From Carboxylicivirga sp. (GTDB lineage: Bacteria; Bacteroidota; Bacteroidia; Bacteroidales; Marinilabiliaceae), in the NCBI GenBank assembly GCA_025210475.1, contig JAOARW010000064.1, positions 1 through 64,000 on the forward strand: a stretch of 64,000 nt of DNA, in the 5' to 3' direction. Shown in pieces: positions 35,091 to 44,207 of the stretch. Each line of letters begins with the position of its first letter. Position 1 is the first letter of the stretch. The position numbers were made by a program, and so were the translations under genes. The notes below the pieces were generated by a model, which searched no databases, was not told where the DNA came from, and worked only from the letters and a program-made list of their open reading frames with translations.

Positions 35091-35795
35091 ATGATTTTAT
35101 CGTTTGCTGTAATTTCTATTTTAAACCTAATGTATTCATCAATAGGTAACGAAATAAATCTGCCTTTTCTAGTTAAAAAGAAGAATTACTGGAATAGGCT
35201 ATTTTTAGAAAGTATTGAAGCATACCTGAAAAAAGATGAAAGACAAGGTTTAAGCTACTCTTACTTTGTTTTCTTTACGATTGGGGTCTTAGCATTACTT
35301 CTATATAAATTAGTATCGTTACATCCATGTGCAAAAGACATGGGCTATCCTTGGGGAATGGAAGCCATATTCTACACTTTATTACTGCTATTTGGATTTA
35401 AGTCAAATTCTGAATTAAAAGAAAGCACGTTAAGAATAGTCAATCAAGTTTTAAAACTAGCCAAAATGGTTGTAATCATTTTCAATGTTATAGCGGTTCT
35501 CGTTATAGTGTTTTATTTGCCAAATAATGAATTGCCACCAATTCTGATAATGAAAATAAACATGTCTTTGATTGTGGCAATAGTAACGCTTTCTGTTACC
35601 ATGTATATTATTTATATACTATTTCCTCATCTATCATCTAAATTATTAGTAGGCACGATGAAGTTCATATTTTGTAGATTATTAAAACACGATAGACAAG
35701 ACCCTATTTCAGGATTATTTAGACACTGTGGGTATATAACTGGAATTTTTAGTTTGGTTCAATTCATAATAAGTTGGCTTCTGCCTAAATGTTGA
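35091..35795 (+). CDS. Multi-TM membrane protein after CBASS E2
   Basis: A 234-residue membrane protein with four or five hydrophobic helices (about residues 1-15, 60-80, 90-105, 125-150, 165-190, 215-230). I recognise no family. It starts 8 bases after the E2-like gene on the same strand, so it is very probably cotranscribed with CBASS. It could be a second effector, a partner of the Cap15-like protein, or an unrelated passenger. Confidence 0.55.
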   Translation: MILSFAVISILNLMYSSIGNEINLPFLVKKKNYWNRLFLESIEAYLKKDERQGLSYSYFVFFTIGVLALLLYKLVSLHPCAKDMGYPWGMEAIFYTLLLLFGFKSNSELKESTLRIVNQVLKLAKMVVIIFNVIAVLVIVFYLPNNELPPILIMKINMSLIVAIVTLSVTMYIIYILFPHLSSKLLVGTMKFIFCRLLKHDRQDPISGLFRHCGYITGIFSLVQFIISWLLPKC

Positions 35796-36018
35796 CATCC
35801 GAATAATTTGCCGACAATCAATAACCAAAGTGAATGCATTCCATTTAATGTCCACTTTTCTAATTAGTGGACATTTGTAAAATCGCACTATTTCCACACG
35901 CTCAGCCACATACATTGATTTTGCGTATTGTTTATTCAATTTAATGTCCTTTTACATCGTTTTTGATAGCTAATAAGACATTAATTCGTATATTTATAGT
36001 AACATTAAAAAAGTTGCT

Positions 36019-36591
36019 ATGTCATTAAAACATTCTGTCACCACCAGTAATTATTTGGAATGGGATTCTGTGTTTAATAAATCAATGAAGCTTCTAAAAA
36101 CTGATGAAAAGAAATTCAAAATCGCATTTCTTTCCATTGTTGGTATTAATATGGGTTTACGGATTTCGGATATTTTAAAATTGAAACATCAGGACTTAAA
36201 ATCAGACAACATTATTCTGTCCGAACAAAAAACAAAGAAACGTAGGGAAATAAGAATTAACGATAATGTTAAAGCTGCTTACAAAATTTACCGTGAACGA
36301 TTAGGTATTGTTTCTGATGATGATTTTTTATTTAAATCACAGAAGGGCGTAGTTTTTTCAGTTCGTCATGTCAATCGACTTCTTAAAGAAGTTTTCGGAA
36401 CAAAATCTAAAAACATCAGTAGTCATAGTTTACGGAAAACATTTGGTAGGCGTATATGGGAAAATGACAATTACTCAGAACGAAGCTTGATATTATTATC
36501 AAAGCTTTTTAATCACACATCACCTGCCATCACAAGAATTTATTTAGGCATTCAACAGGAAGAACTTGACAATATCTACCTTTCACTTTAA
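36019..36591 (+). CDS. Catalytic-core-only tyrosine recombinase
   Basis: A 190-residue protein consisting of the tyrosine recombinase catalytic domain alone. GLRISDIL gives the first Arg, SHSLRKTFG gives the H-x-L-R, FNHTS gives the second His and RIYLG gives the Tyr nucleophile. No N-terminal core-binding domain is present, which is unlike the full-length integrase at the right end. It may act in resolution or inversion within the element. No clear site pair is visible beside it. Confidence 0.75.
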   Translation: MSLKHSVTTSNYLEWDSVFNKSMKLLKTDEKKFKIAFLSIVGINMGLRISDILKLKHQDLKSDNIILSEQKTKKRREIRINDNVKAAYKIYRERLGIVSDDDFLFKSQKGVVFSVRHVNRLLKEVFGTKSKNISSHSLRKTFGRRIWENDNYSERSLILLSKLFNHTSPAITRIYLGIQQEELDNIYLSL

Positions 36592-36774
36592 CGTTATCAG
36601 ATACGTTATAGAAACCTTGATTAAAAGAAATATTTAATCGAACCGACTTGCGTATAGTTTTATGCTACCTTTCAACATATACGACCAGTACTAATAAATT
36701 TTCGTTTTTCCGAACTAGAATTTTACAAATGGCAAAGGCATCACTTACGACACCTTTGCAAAAAATTAAACAAA

Positions 36775-36903
36775 CTACTTCTTCTGATTAGGATTTAATT
36801 GCTTCCCTCTGTTGCCTTGATTTGTACTGTAGGTTTTGTTTGTACCTCTTGTGCCTTTGTTAGCATTTACCATGTCCGCTTTGTGATTTGATTTTTTAGC
36901 CAT
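36775..36903 (-). CDS. 42-residue basic protein
   Basis: A short frame, MAKKSNHKADMVNANKGTRG through GKQLNPNQKK, very rich in Lys, Asn and Gly. Similar tiny, highly basic proteins occur on Bacteroidota mobile elements and look conserved at the protein level, but no function is known to me. It sits between the small recombinase and the LytTR protein. Confidence 0.5.
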   Translation of the reverse strand: MAKKSNHKADMVNANKGTRGTNKTYSTNQGNRGKQLNPNQKK

Positions 36904-37017
36904 AACGTCTGTTTTTTTTAGTTGTTAATAATAATTGGAACAATAGTAACGATGATTACAAGCTGATTTACATGTTTGGAATAAATGTGCTATTTTATGT
37001 CCCCAAATTTGGTATTT

Positions 37018-37836
37018 ATGAATAGCATAGAATATATATTTGAAATCAATAATCCATTTCATGAAATAAAGGTCACTGATAGTTATGGTAATGAATACAA
37101 AAACAAGATTCTTGAAAAAGACATCTTCTATATTGAATATGTTGACAGGACTACAAAAAGTATTGTGCTGAATAAACCATTATTCAAGGAATTTAAAGAT
37201 TCAAGAACAATCGAATGGAAAACAAGGGATTCTTTAGATGGTATAATTGAAAAATACCTTGGCAGAAAATCCTTTGTACAAATTAATCAAAAGGTCATTA
37301 CCCGTAGAATCAATGTCATAGGAAGAAGTGCTGATTGGACACATTTACAGTTAAGGATACGTGATGATTCACAGCGATTAAATTGGCTAACAAAAAAATT
37401 AAAGTTAGGAAAACCATTCAGACCACAACTTGAAGATTTCTTAAATCACCAATATCTTCAGGTGAAAAATATTAGGGGAAATTCTTCTAGCGACTATATT
37501 TTCATTCACCCATTGGATATTATCTACATCGAAAATTCAAAATCGGCAAAAAAAATGCACCTAAGAACACCCTATAACTTTGGTGATACGAACGAATTCA
37601 TGATAGAATACCATAGCAGAAAAAAGATAACGGATATTACTATTAATAATACATTCGGGATTAATAGCTTTATTCAGATTCATAGAAAATTTGTAATCAA
37701 TATAGAACTTGCGAAATACACCGTTGGCACAAGAAGCATAACAATGACTTGCCCTAATAAAAAGCAAAAGCTTCCTATTGGTGAAAAATATTACGAAGAC
37801 GAAGAATATTTTGAAATAATCAATGCTTTGGCTTAA
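37018..37836 (+). CDS. Double LytTR-like DNA-binding protein
   Basis: A 272-residue protein with two successive LytTR-like units and no receiver domain. In the first (about residues 20-125) KDIFYIEYVDRTTKSIVL leads to SFVQINQKVITRRINVI. In the second (about 150-265) HPLDIIYIENSKSAKKMHL leads to SFIQIHRKFVINIELAKY. Each has the F-x-x-I-x-x-K/R-x-x-I-x pattern of the DNA-contacting strand-helix. It probably regulates element genes. Earlier ATGs exist at 36985 and 36997; the one at 37018 gives the cleanest N-terminus. Confidence 0.65.
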   Translation: MNSIEYIFEINNPFHEIKVTDSYGNEYKNKILEKDIFYIEYVDRTTKSIVLNKPLFKEFKDSRTIEWKTRDSLDGIIEKYLGRKSFVQINQKVITRRINVIGRSADWTHLQLRIRDDSQRLNWLTKKLKLGKPFRPQLEDFLNHQYLQVKNIRGNSSSDYIFIHPLDIIYIENSKSAKKMHLRTPYNFGDTNEFMIEYHSRKKITDITINNTFGINSFIQIHRKFVINIELAKYTVGTRSITMTCPNKKQKLPIGEKYYEDEEYFEIINALA

Positions 37837-37853
37837 ACTAAAAATAGCATCCT

Positions 37854-38489
37854 TTATTGTAGTAGCCACACTTGACGAACTAACCTGCCATCTTTGATAT
37901 AGCCTTTTTCTTCACAGTATTTTACGTGTCTGTAAAGTGTTGTCCGTGAATAAAATTCTTTCATTTTTTTTAGTGAACCCATAGTGTCTAAAAGCAGCAG
38001 AAATTCTTTGATACCACCTTTTTCCTGCAATACCCATTCTGCTATTTCCTTGCTGTTTTTATCCTGAACTACTTTTTTCTTCTTTGGTGGGTATTCAGCA
38101 TACGGTTCATCTAATTCTGCTAAGTTGTATTGGGAATCGACATCAAACTTAGGTTCTATCACCACAGAATACACACACTCTTCTTCACAAGTATCAAAGT
38201 CTAAAAATCTAATCCGAAATTCGCCAATTAAGTTATTTGCCTTTACTACTTCAATAAAAACTATATTCCCTATGAATTCATGAAAATAATCTTGGTCATA
38301 GACCTTGTTGCATAGGTGATTAAGTACATTGTCAAAGATTATTGAATCATAAGTTTCTGCATCAATTGTGGAATGTGATTCGTAACGGGTGGTAGTAGGG
38401 TCTTCAGCCTTACCGTATTTAATCTGATACTCGAAATTTCCTACTTCTACAATTTTATTATCTGTAATTCTTATCTGACCTGATTTCAT
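37854..38489 (-). CDS. Unknown protein with HTH-like C-terminus
   Basis: A 211-residue protein from the ATG at 38489 (MKSGQIRITDN). The N-terminal 130 residues are beta-rich and acidic. A lysine run (PPKKKKVVQ) marks a linker, and the last 70 residues (MKEFYSRTTLYRHVKYCEEK) read like a winged-helix or helix-turn-helix. Family not recognised. A perfect 17-bp inverted repeat lies upstream at 38552-38568. Confidence 0.5.
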   Translation of the reverse strand: MKSGQIRITDNKIVEVGNFEYQIKYGKAEDPTTTRYESHSTIDAETYDSIIFDNVLNHLCNKVYDQDYFHEFIGNIVFIEVVKANNLIGEFRIRFLDFDTCEEECVYSVVIEPKFDVDSQYNLAELDEPYAEYPPKKKKVVQDKNSKEIAEWVLQEKGGIKEFLLLLDTMGSLKKMKEFYSRTTLYRHVKYCEEKGYIKDGRLVRQVWLLQ

Positions 38490-38551
38490 ATTATTTGTTT
38501 TCAGCAAATCTCACTATTAAAAAACAAAGCCCCAAAAACAGTGTGGAAACG

Positions 38552-38568
38552 TGTTTCATTTTGAAACA
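38552..38568. promoter_or_regulatory. Inverted repeat, possible operator
   Basis: TGTTTCA-TTT-TGAAACA, perfect 7-bp arms, about 60 bases upstream of the minus-strand HTH-like gene. A site for autoregulation is a reasonable guess. Confidence 0.35.
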
Positions 38569-38791
38569 ATAACCATTATGACTCCAGTAGTATTAATTGG
38601 AACAGGATGTTGATTCTACAATTGAAAAGTATTATTAGTATCAGCTAACCTGCAATGTGTTCTGATTTTAATAACACAAAAGAAAGGCGATGAAAACTAG
38701 TTCACCACCTTTGCTGATTCCCGATAAGTATTGTCAATTCAAGTAAGCTGTAATATACAAATCTTTATTGTAAAGTTGCATCATGATTAGT

Positions 38792-40090
38792 TCAAACTTC
38801 CAATACTTGATTGTCATTCAACTGCAATATCTTTTGCGAAAAGATGCTTTGATAATCCTGTTTATTAAAAGTGTGTATTGGAATTATTGATTTGGGGTTA
38901 ATGGCATTTGCGTATTCCTTCAGTGTTTCAATATCTGCATGACCACTGGTGTGAATATCAATGACCGAAAAGTTCTTGGCTTTTAACCAATTGACAAATT
39001 CTTTTGTTGAAGGTTGCTTCTTGTATCCATGCCACATAGAATAAATTAAATTCCCTTTAGCAACTGAAGTCTTTTCCAAATCAACTTTCATTGAAGGTCT
39101 AGTGATGACAACATAATCCGATGGTTTTTCAGAAATCTGTTCTTTGGTAATTTTATGTCCTGAAAACTTATTTGCTAGTTCATCCATACCACGCCTAAAC
39201 AGACCTGATGTAAGTTTGTACGGAAACATCACTTTTAACCGTTTGTAACTATTTAATGGGGAAGGTAATTTGGCATACTGCGATAATTTATCCAATACAT
39301 TTGCAGTATATACATCAATAACAAAGGTTTTACCTGATTGTAAGCAAGCCCTATAAAGCGATACTATACGGTCGATGTTTTGACTTGAAGTATAGACATA
39401 ATTAATGCAATCCGAATTTTTAAATAGTTCGACAAGTTCAAGTTCTATTTCATCTTCAGTTTTGAACTTCTTGGCTTCCCTTCCAATCGTTGTTCCTTCA
39501 ATTAATAAACAGTCAACGTTTTTAGGGGCATTGTATGTAAACCATTTATAAGCCTTGGCTTTTCGTCCATGTCCACGAAAGTCACCTGAATAGAAAACGC
39601 TTTTACCATCGGCTTCGATTAGAAATGAATACGCATCAAAAGCTGAATGGTCATTCCAATACGGTGTTACTGTAAATTCACCGATTTTTATTGGTTTGCT
39701 TTTTTCAAAATAAATCGGTTTTTCAATATTGTTTTCTTGATGAATGAAAACATTGTTAAGCTTTAATATTTCATGGGTCGGTTTACCAAGGTATACTGGA
39801 ATTTGTTTGCTTAGGTACTTCATTAACCCAAAGTGGTCAGCGTGTGGATGGGAAATTATTACACCATTAATATCGGAATCAGTATTATAAGCATTTGAAA
39901 TATCGGGCAATACACCTTCTGATATTAATTCAGGAATGGAATGGTTTTCAAACTGTTTAAAATTGAATGTATCACCTGATTTGTTTACCAATGGCATTCC
40001 AAAATCCAGTAATATCCTGCTTTTACCTGATTGTATTTCGATACAAATACCACCAATTTCGTTAGTCCCCCTGTGAATGGTTAGTTTCAT
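38792..40090 (-). CDS. MBL-fold metallo-hydrolase (RNase J-like layout)
   Basis: A 432-residue metallo-beta-lactamase-fold protein. The metal-binding motifs are present: SHPHADHFG (HxHxDH), FYSGDFRGHGR (Asp), TSGHAD and PIHTF. The opening HRGTNEIGGICIEIQSGKSR is like that of RNase J and related nucleases, although the length is shorter. It may hydrolyse RNA, DNA or a nucleotide. It starts 2 bases after the nuclease-like gene at 40093, so the two form a pair, presumably functional. This pair is not one I can match to a named system. Confidence 0.72.
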   Translation of the reverse strand: MKLTIHRGTNEIGGICIEIQSGKSRILLDFGMPLVNKSGDTFNFKQFENHSIPELISEGVLPDISNAYNTDSDINGVIISHPHADHFGLMKYLSKQIPVYLGKPTHEILKLNNVFIHQENNIEKPIYFEKSKPIKIGEFTVTPYWNDHSAFDAYSFLIEADGKSVFYSGDFRGHGRKAKAYKWFTYNAPKNVDCLLIEGTTIGREAKKFKTEDEIELELVELFKNSDCINYVYTSSQNIDRIVSLYRACLQSGKTFVIDVYTANVLDKLSQYAKLPSPLNSYKRLKVMFPYKLTSGLFRRGMDELANKFSGHKITKEQISEKPSDYVVITRPSMKVDLEKTSVAKGNLIYSMWHGYKKQPSTKEFVNWLKAKNFSVIDIHTSGHADIETLKEYANAINPKSIIPIHTFNKQDYQSIFSQKILQLNDNQVLEV

Positions 40091-40092
40091 GG

Positions 40093-40983
40093 TTAAAAAA
40101 TAAAACGATTCCTACTAGACTTTGAAATCACATCACAGTTACGGTCAGTACTGCCAAAATAATATACCCCTACAGCTACATCTTTTATTCTGTTATTAAT
40201 GCCTATGTTGTCCTTGGTTTCATTAGCATTACTATTAATCCAAGCTTGTTGACAATCACCGAACAACAATAATGGTTTCAATTCTAATTTATAGTCACTT
40301 ATCGAATCCAGTTCTTTTAAACCTTCGGGTAAAATTCCAAGCATCTTCTTTATTTCAAAGACCTTGGAATAGTAATCAATGATTTCCTGTTCGTATTTAG
40401 TAGCAAATTCATGGTACTTTTTCAATTGGTCCGTAATTTCAGTACTATACAAACGACTATCGCCCATAGTCTTTAGTTCAACAAAGACTATCTTCTTATT
40501 TGCAGTGTCAATCCACACCAAATCAATGCGAAGCAATGAATTACCATCATTGTATGCCATTTCTGTGTCCAAGAAGCACTTCGCATTTTTGACAAAACGT
40601 GCTTGAATACCCTTTTCTGATGATGCAGGGTAGTGTGTTGAAATATTATTCTTTATTAACTTTAAACTGTCTGAATTAAAATTATTTACATCTAGTAAGT
40701 TTACCTGTGATTGCTGTATGCCAACAGATGGTTTATCGAAGTCATAATTAATGTATTCTGATTTTACAGGAATTAAGTATTTGTTGTTAATAGAACCATT
40801 AAACTTACCGTTCTTAAAGCGAAGTTCACGAATTATATTACCACCGTTATAGTATACATCAATGTAGTTGTCCTTTCTAATGTCAATATATATACTATCA
40901 TCATTTACAAGGTTTAGCCACCATGTTGGCTTCTGTTTCACTAATTCTGTGAATAATGAATTGTTACGGGATAGTTTATTCAT
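40093..40983 (-). CDS. PD-(D/E)XK nuclease-like partner of MBL hydrolase
   Basis: A 296-residue protein. A nuclease-like core lies near residues 145-185: LLRIDLVWID supplies the Asp and KIVFVELKT the E-x-K, typical of PD-(D/E)XK folds. The N-terminal 100 residues are beta-rich and contain YIDIRKDNYIDVYYNGG. The rest is not recognised. It is translated first in the operon and is followed at once by the MBL gene. Confidence 0.6.
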   Translation of the reverse strand: MNKLSRNNSLFTELVKQKPTWWLNLVNDDSIYIDIRKDNYIDVYYNGGNIIRELRFKNGKFNGSINNKYLIPVKSEYINYDFDKPSVGIQQSQVNLLDVNNFNSDSLKLIKNNISTHYPASSEKGIQARFVKNAKCFLDTEMAYNDGNSLLRIDLVWIDTANKKIVFVELKTMGDSRLYSTEITDQLKKYHEFATKYEQEIIDYYSKVFEIKKMLGILPEGLKELDSISDYKLELKPLLLFGDCQQAWINSNANETKDNIGINNRIKDVAVGVYYFGSTDRNCDVISKSSRNRFIF

Positions 40984-41040
40984 AACTATTTCTTCTTAAT
41001 TCTGCTGACAGTTGTCTATGGCGATGCGATTTAAAGTAAC

Positions 41041-42504
41041 TTATTTCTTTCCATATTTTCTAAACGCAGCTATAAACTGGTATATGAAGAACCCAACAAT
41101 AACTTTATTTAGGAAATCTATTGCCATGCTAAAACCGTTTAATTCAGATTTAGCAACCAAAAAGTTCGACCAATGGGTTATATCAAGGAACTTAAAGTAA
41201 TAACCAAATAAGTTCCAATCTATTTCATTTCCATTAAATAACCGACCTAAACTTAATAGATAGAATAAGTATAGGGTAATTGAAACCCAAAGGATATGTA
41301 CCAAAGGTTTTGCTATTGAAAGCCCATGGTCATTTGACCAACTGTTTAACCCAAGAATACGCCTATTCCACCATCCTATTTCATTGATTTTTCGTAAAGC
41401 ATCTTTAGATACTGATTGGAATTTATGTGATTCATAAATATTCCCTGATGCTTCAACAGCCTTTTTAAACTGCAAGAAGGTATTGTATCGAATATTGTAA
41501 TAGTCATCAGGTTTTTCATCAGGATTATGAATGTTCTCAATAGTATAGAATTTATCGAAATCGTCATAATTATTAGGAAAGCTGCAAGAAGTAATAGATG
41601 TTTCTCCAAACTTGTTGCGATAGAAATTCAGTTCTTTATAACTATTGAAATCTATATTATCAAAATGAAAACCATCTAGGATGCATTTGTCGAATTGAAG
41701 CTTTTTGTCGTTTTCTATATTTGAAGCTCTTATATTGAAAAAGTTAACCCCACCTTCTAATGAAAACCCACTCATAAACCAGTTGTCAATAATACCCGAT
41801 TCAATTTCCATTTCACCACCAGTTGTACCTTCTAATGAAAGTGAATTAAGGGTTGGATTAATGATTTTAGTTTTGTAATGGTCTTTAGTTGGGGAATAAT
41901 TAATCATTAAACTGACTCTAGCAAACCTAGGCCCATTAAAAATCTTATCATCTTGACTGTATGTTATTTCTTTTGAATTTGAAATGTGATACAATTGATT
42001 ATTTTCCCTAAAGTATTTGTAGTCTTTACCAATAACATCGTATTGTTTTTGCCAGGCTCGAAGACGTAAATTTGCGCTAGTATAAGATATGCTTACTTTA
42101 TCAATATTTAGTAGGAATATTGAATCAAACAAAAGACAATTATTGATTTCAACTCTAGTAAGCCTTTTGTTATCAATTCTTCCATTGATTATAGAATTTC
42201 CAAAGTAAATATTAATATTAGAAGTTGTTATTTCTTCAATGCTAATATCACGAATGATGCAATTAACGAACATTATAGATATATTTTCAAAATCTATGTC
42301 TTCTATGTTCTTTATGACAAGTCTATGGAATGTGCAATCTTCAAAACAGATTTCGACCTTATCATTTCGTTTTTTAACTTTTTCAAATTGACTTTTATTA
42401 ATCGCTAATATGTCATCATTTGAAAAGGTTTTGTTTTTAGTAATTGTATAAGGCTTAACTGTAATTTTCTCCATTATTTTATTATGTGGTGTGAAAGAAT
42501 ACAT
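41041..42504 (-). CDS. Beta-helix/pentapeptide-like protein with C-terminal membrane segment
   Basis: A 487-residue protein. Residues about 50-330 consist of short repeats with F-x-N/D-C-x-I/L character, a pentapeptide-like or right-handed beta-helix pattern (FENISIMFVNCIIRD, KKLQFDKCILDGFHFD). The C-terminal 120 residues hold two or three membrane helices, with the linker WNRRILGLNSWSNDHGLS. I recognise this layout from Bacteroidota pentapeptide proteins linked to ion-channel-like tails, but no function is established. A second start lies at 42474. Unlike most island genes it contains several GAG trinucleotides, hinting at a different source. Confidence 0.55.
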   Translation of the reverse strand: MYSFTPHNKIMEKITVKPYTITKNKTFSNDDILAINKSQFEKVKKRNDKVEICFEDCTFHRLVIKNIEDIDFENISIMFVNCIIRDISIEEITTSNINIYFGNSIINGRIDNKRLTRVEINNCLLFDSIFLLNIDKVSISYTSANLRLRAWQKQYDVIGKDYKYFRENNQLYHISNSKEITYSQDDKIFNGPRFARVSLMINYSPTKDHYKTKIINPTLNSLSLEGTTGGEMEIESGIIDNWFMSGFSLEGGVNFFNIRASNIENDKKLQFDKCILDGFHFDNIDFNSYKELNFYRNKFGETSITSCSFPNNYDDFDKFYTIENIHNPDEKPDDYYNIRYNTFLQFKKAVEASGNIYESHKFQSVSKDALRKINEIGWWNRRILGLNSWSNDHGLSIAKPLVHILWVSITLYLFYLLSLGRLFNGNEIDWNLFGYYFKFLDITHWSNFLVAKSELNGFSMAIDFLNKVIVGFFIYQFIAAFRKYGKK

Positions 42505-42602
42505 GCGAATATAACGGCATTAATTGAACAATAAAAGCATAACCTGTACCTGAAATTTAATACCTACATTTAGCAAATGTTAGTAATAATCATTCGTATC
42601 CT

Positions 42603-43415
42603 ATGACTTACAATTTTGACATTGATAAAATCGTAAACTACCTAAGTCGCTATAAAAGTGATTTATCGAACCTTTATACATGGAATGCTAATATTTCAAA
42701 GTTAGTTGGTTACGGTATTTTATCTGAAGAAGAACGTTTGAAATTAGATTCTTCATCACCGTTTGATAAAGAAATATTCTTAAAGAATCGCATCAACCAA
42801 AGATTGCATGAAGCTTATAAAACAGATATTGATTTCTTTCACAAACTATGCTTATGGGTGATTAAAGATTGGGGTGGAATTAGTACATCAAAGGATAATG
42901 ATACAATTCAACTAGTAACGAACTTTCTAAATACAGATAGCCACCCGTTCAAAAGAATAGCAAGTGCTTCAAAAGTCGGTTCGTATATGTTTCCTGAAAA
43001 GTATATCATCTATGATTCAAGGGTTGCTTATTCGTTAAATTGGATATTACTGGCTGAAGGTGCAGGTGAAAAGTTTTTCCCTATTCCTGATGGTAGGAAT
43101 TCTAAAATGATGGCCCTTGATATGAACGTGCTGATAAGACTATTTAATATCGAAAACTACAAACCTGCAACTATTAAAGATTTAGACAACCGATTGTATA
43201 TTAACAAAAAGGATAAAACCTTGTATATCCCTGAATCCGAATCATACCAAGTTTTGAATGAACTTATTAAGGAAGTACATCACAAACTATGGGTTTCAGA
43301 TAAGGCTGACAAACTGTATTACACTGAAATGCTATTGTTTTCGATAGCTGATAGGGAAGTGTTTCAGGATGTAACAAGCAGGGTTTCAATTAACTCAATA
43401 GACCGAACCTTATAA
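42603..43415 (+). CDS. Unknown protein, possibly OGG-fold-like
   Basis: A 270-residue soluble protein. WVIKDWGGI is followed by RIASASKVGSYMFPEKYIIYDSRVAYSLN, a pattern I associate loosely with OGG-fold (8-oxoguanine glycosylase-like) proteins near defence loci. The catalytic helix-hairpin-helix lysine is not identifiable, so the assignment is weak. It converges with the lipoprotein-nuclease gene, overlapping by 6 bases. Confidence 0.35.
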   Translation: MTYNFDIDKIVNYLSRYKSDLSNLYTWNANISKLVGYGILSEEERLKLDSSSPFDKEIFLKNRINQRLHEAYKTDIDFFHKLCLWVIKDWGGISTSKDNDTIQLVTNFLNTDSHPFKRIASASKVGSYMFPEKYIIYDSRVAYSLNWILLAEGAGEKFFPIPDGRNSKMMALDMNVLIRLFNIENYKPATIKDLDNRLYINKKDKTLYIPESESYQVLNELIKEVHHKLWVSDKADKLYYTEMLLFSIADREVFQDVTSRVSINSIDRTL

Positions 43416-44207
43416 ATTTGATTTAAGCTTCGTCATATTAATTTTTGCATTGATAATTGGTGATTCACTACCGTGCTGAAGTACAACTATGCCCAAATTC
43501 TGTAGCTGTTCTATTTGTTCTATATTCAGCTTAGCCCTACCTATGTTACTCCAAAATAACTTATTTACACCATTAGTCTGACAAAACGATAATTCTTTAA
43601 TTAATTGGGTCTTTAACTTTGTGAATCTTGTATCATTAATGGGGCTATCAATATTTTTTACTTCAATTGCAAAATTCCCTATTTTACTATGGTTGGCTAA
43701 TAAATCAATTTCATAAAACTTGTCTAGTTTTAATACATCTACATTTCCTGTATGAAGAACCTTTTGGTGTTCAAGCATCTTTGTAGTTACATTTCCCGAC
43801 ACACTTGATTGAACTTTTGATATTTCCTTAATTTCCAATAGTTTATTGTGATGTATTTCCTCAGCTAGAAAGCCTTTAATATTATTTAGGTTGTTCCCGT
43901 TGTAGGATGATAATTTTGCAATGACATTATTACATGCCTTTTCACCTCGAATGTTATAAGTTTGTGTTAGTATTCTTTCAATGGACTTAGAATCAATTCG
44001 TGCTCTTTTCCCTAAGCCATTTTTAACGGTTAATGAAGATGCTTTTGAAATAGATTGAAATATTGGTTTAGCTTCTTTTTTTAAAACAGTTGTACCTGAA
44101 TTAGAAATTATATGCTTGATTTGCTTCGGGTGTGGTTTACATTGAACAAGCACAACGGTAAGTGCTATTAAAAAACACCTTACTATAATGGACATTTCTT
44201 TATTCAT
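43410..44207 (-). CDS. Lipoprotein with PD-(D/E)XK-like domain
   Basis: A 265-residue protein with an N-terminal lipobox (VVLVQC at about residues 18-23), so it should be lipid-anchored outside the cytoplasm. The C-terminal half has YEIDLLANHSKIGNFAIEVK, an Asp...E-x-K arrangement typical of PD-(D/E)XK nucleases. A nuclease at the cell surface would be unusual and could be an effector or a DNA-uptake factor. It starts 8 bases before the end of the upstream lipoprotein gene, so the two are coupled. Confidence 0.55.
   Translation of the reverse strand: MNKEMSIIVRCFLIALTVVLVQCKPHPKQIKHIISNSGTTVLKKEAKPIFQSISKASSLTVKNGLGKRARIDSKSIERILTQTYNIRGEKACNNVIAKLSSYNGNNLNNIKGFLAEEIHHNKLLEIKEISKVQSSVSGNVTTKMLEHQKVLHTGNVDVLKLDKFYEIDLLANHSKIGNFAIEVKNIDSPINDTRFTKLKTQLIKELSFCQTNGVNKLFWSNIGRAKLNIEQIEQLQNLGIVVLQHGSESPIINAKINMTKLKSNL

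Noticed and set aside
36590-36607. AACGT...ACGTT inverted pair at the end of the small recombinase gene
   Set aside because: Only 5-bp arms with an 8-base spacer; too weak to call a recombination site.
42603-43415. Firm call of an 8-oxoguanine glycosylase
   Set aside because: Only a loose sequence pattern; the catalytic lysine and hairpin motif were not identified, so it is kept as a weak hint.
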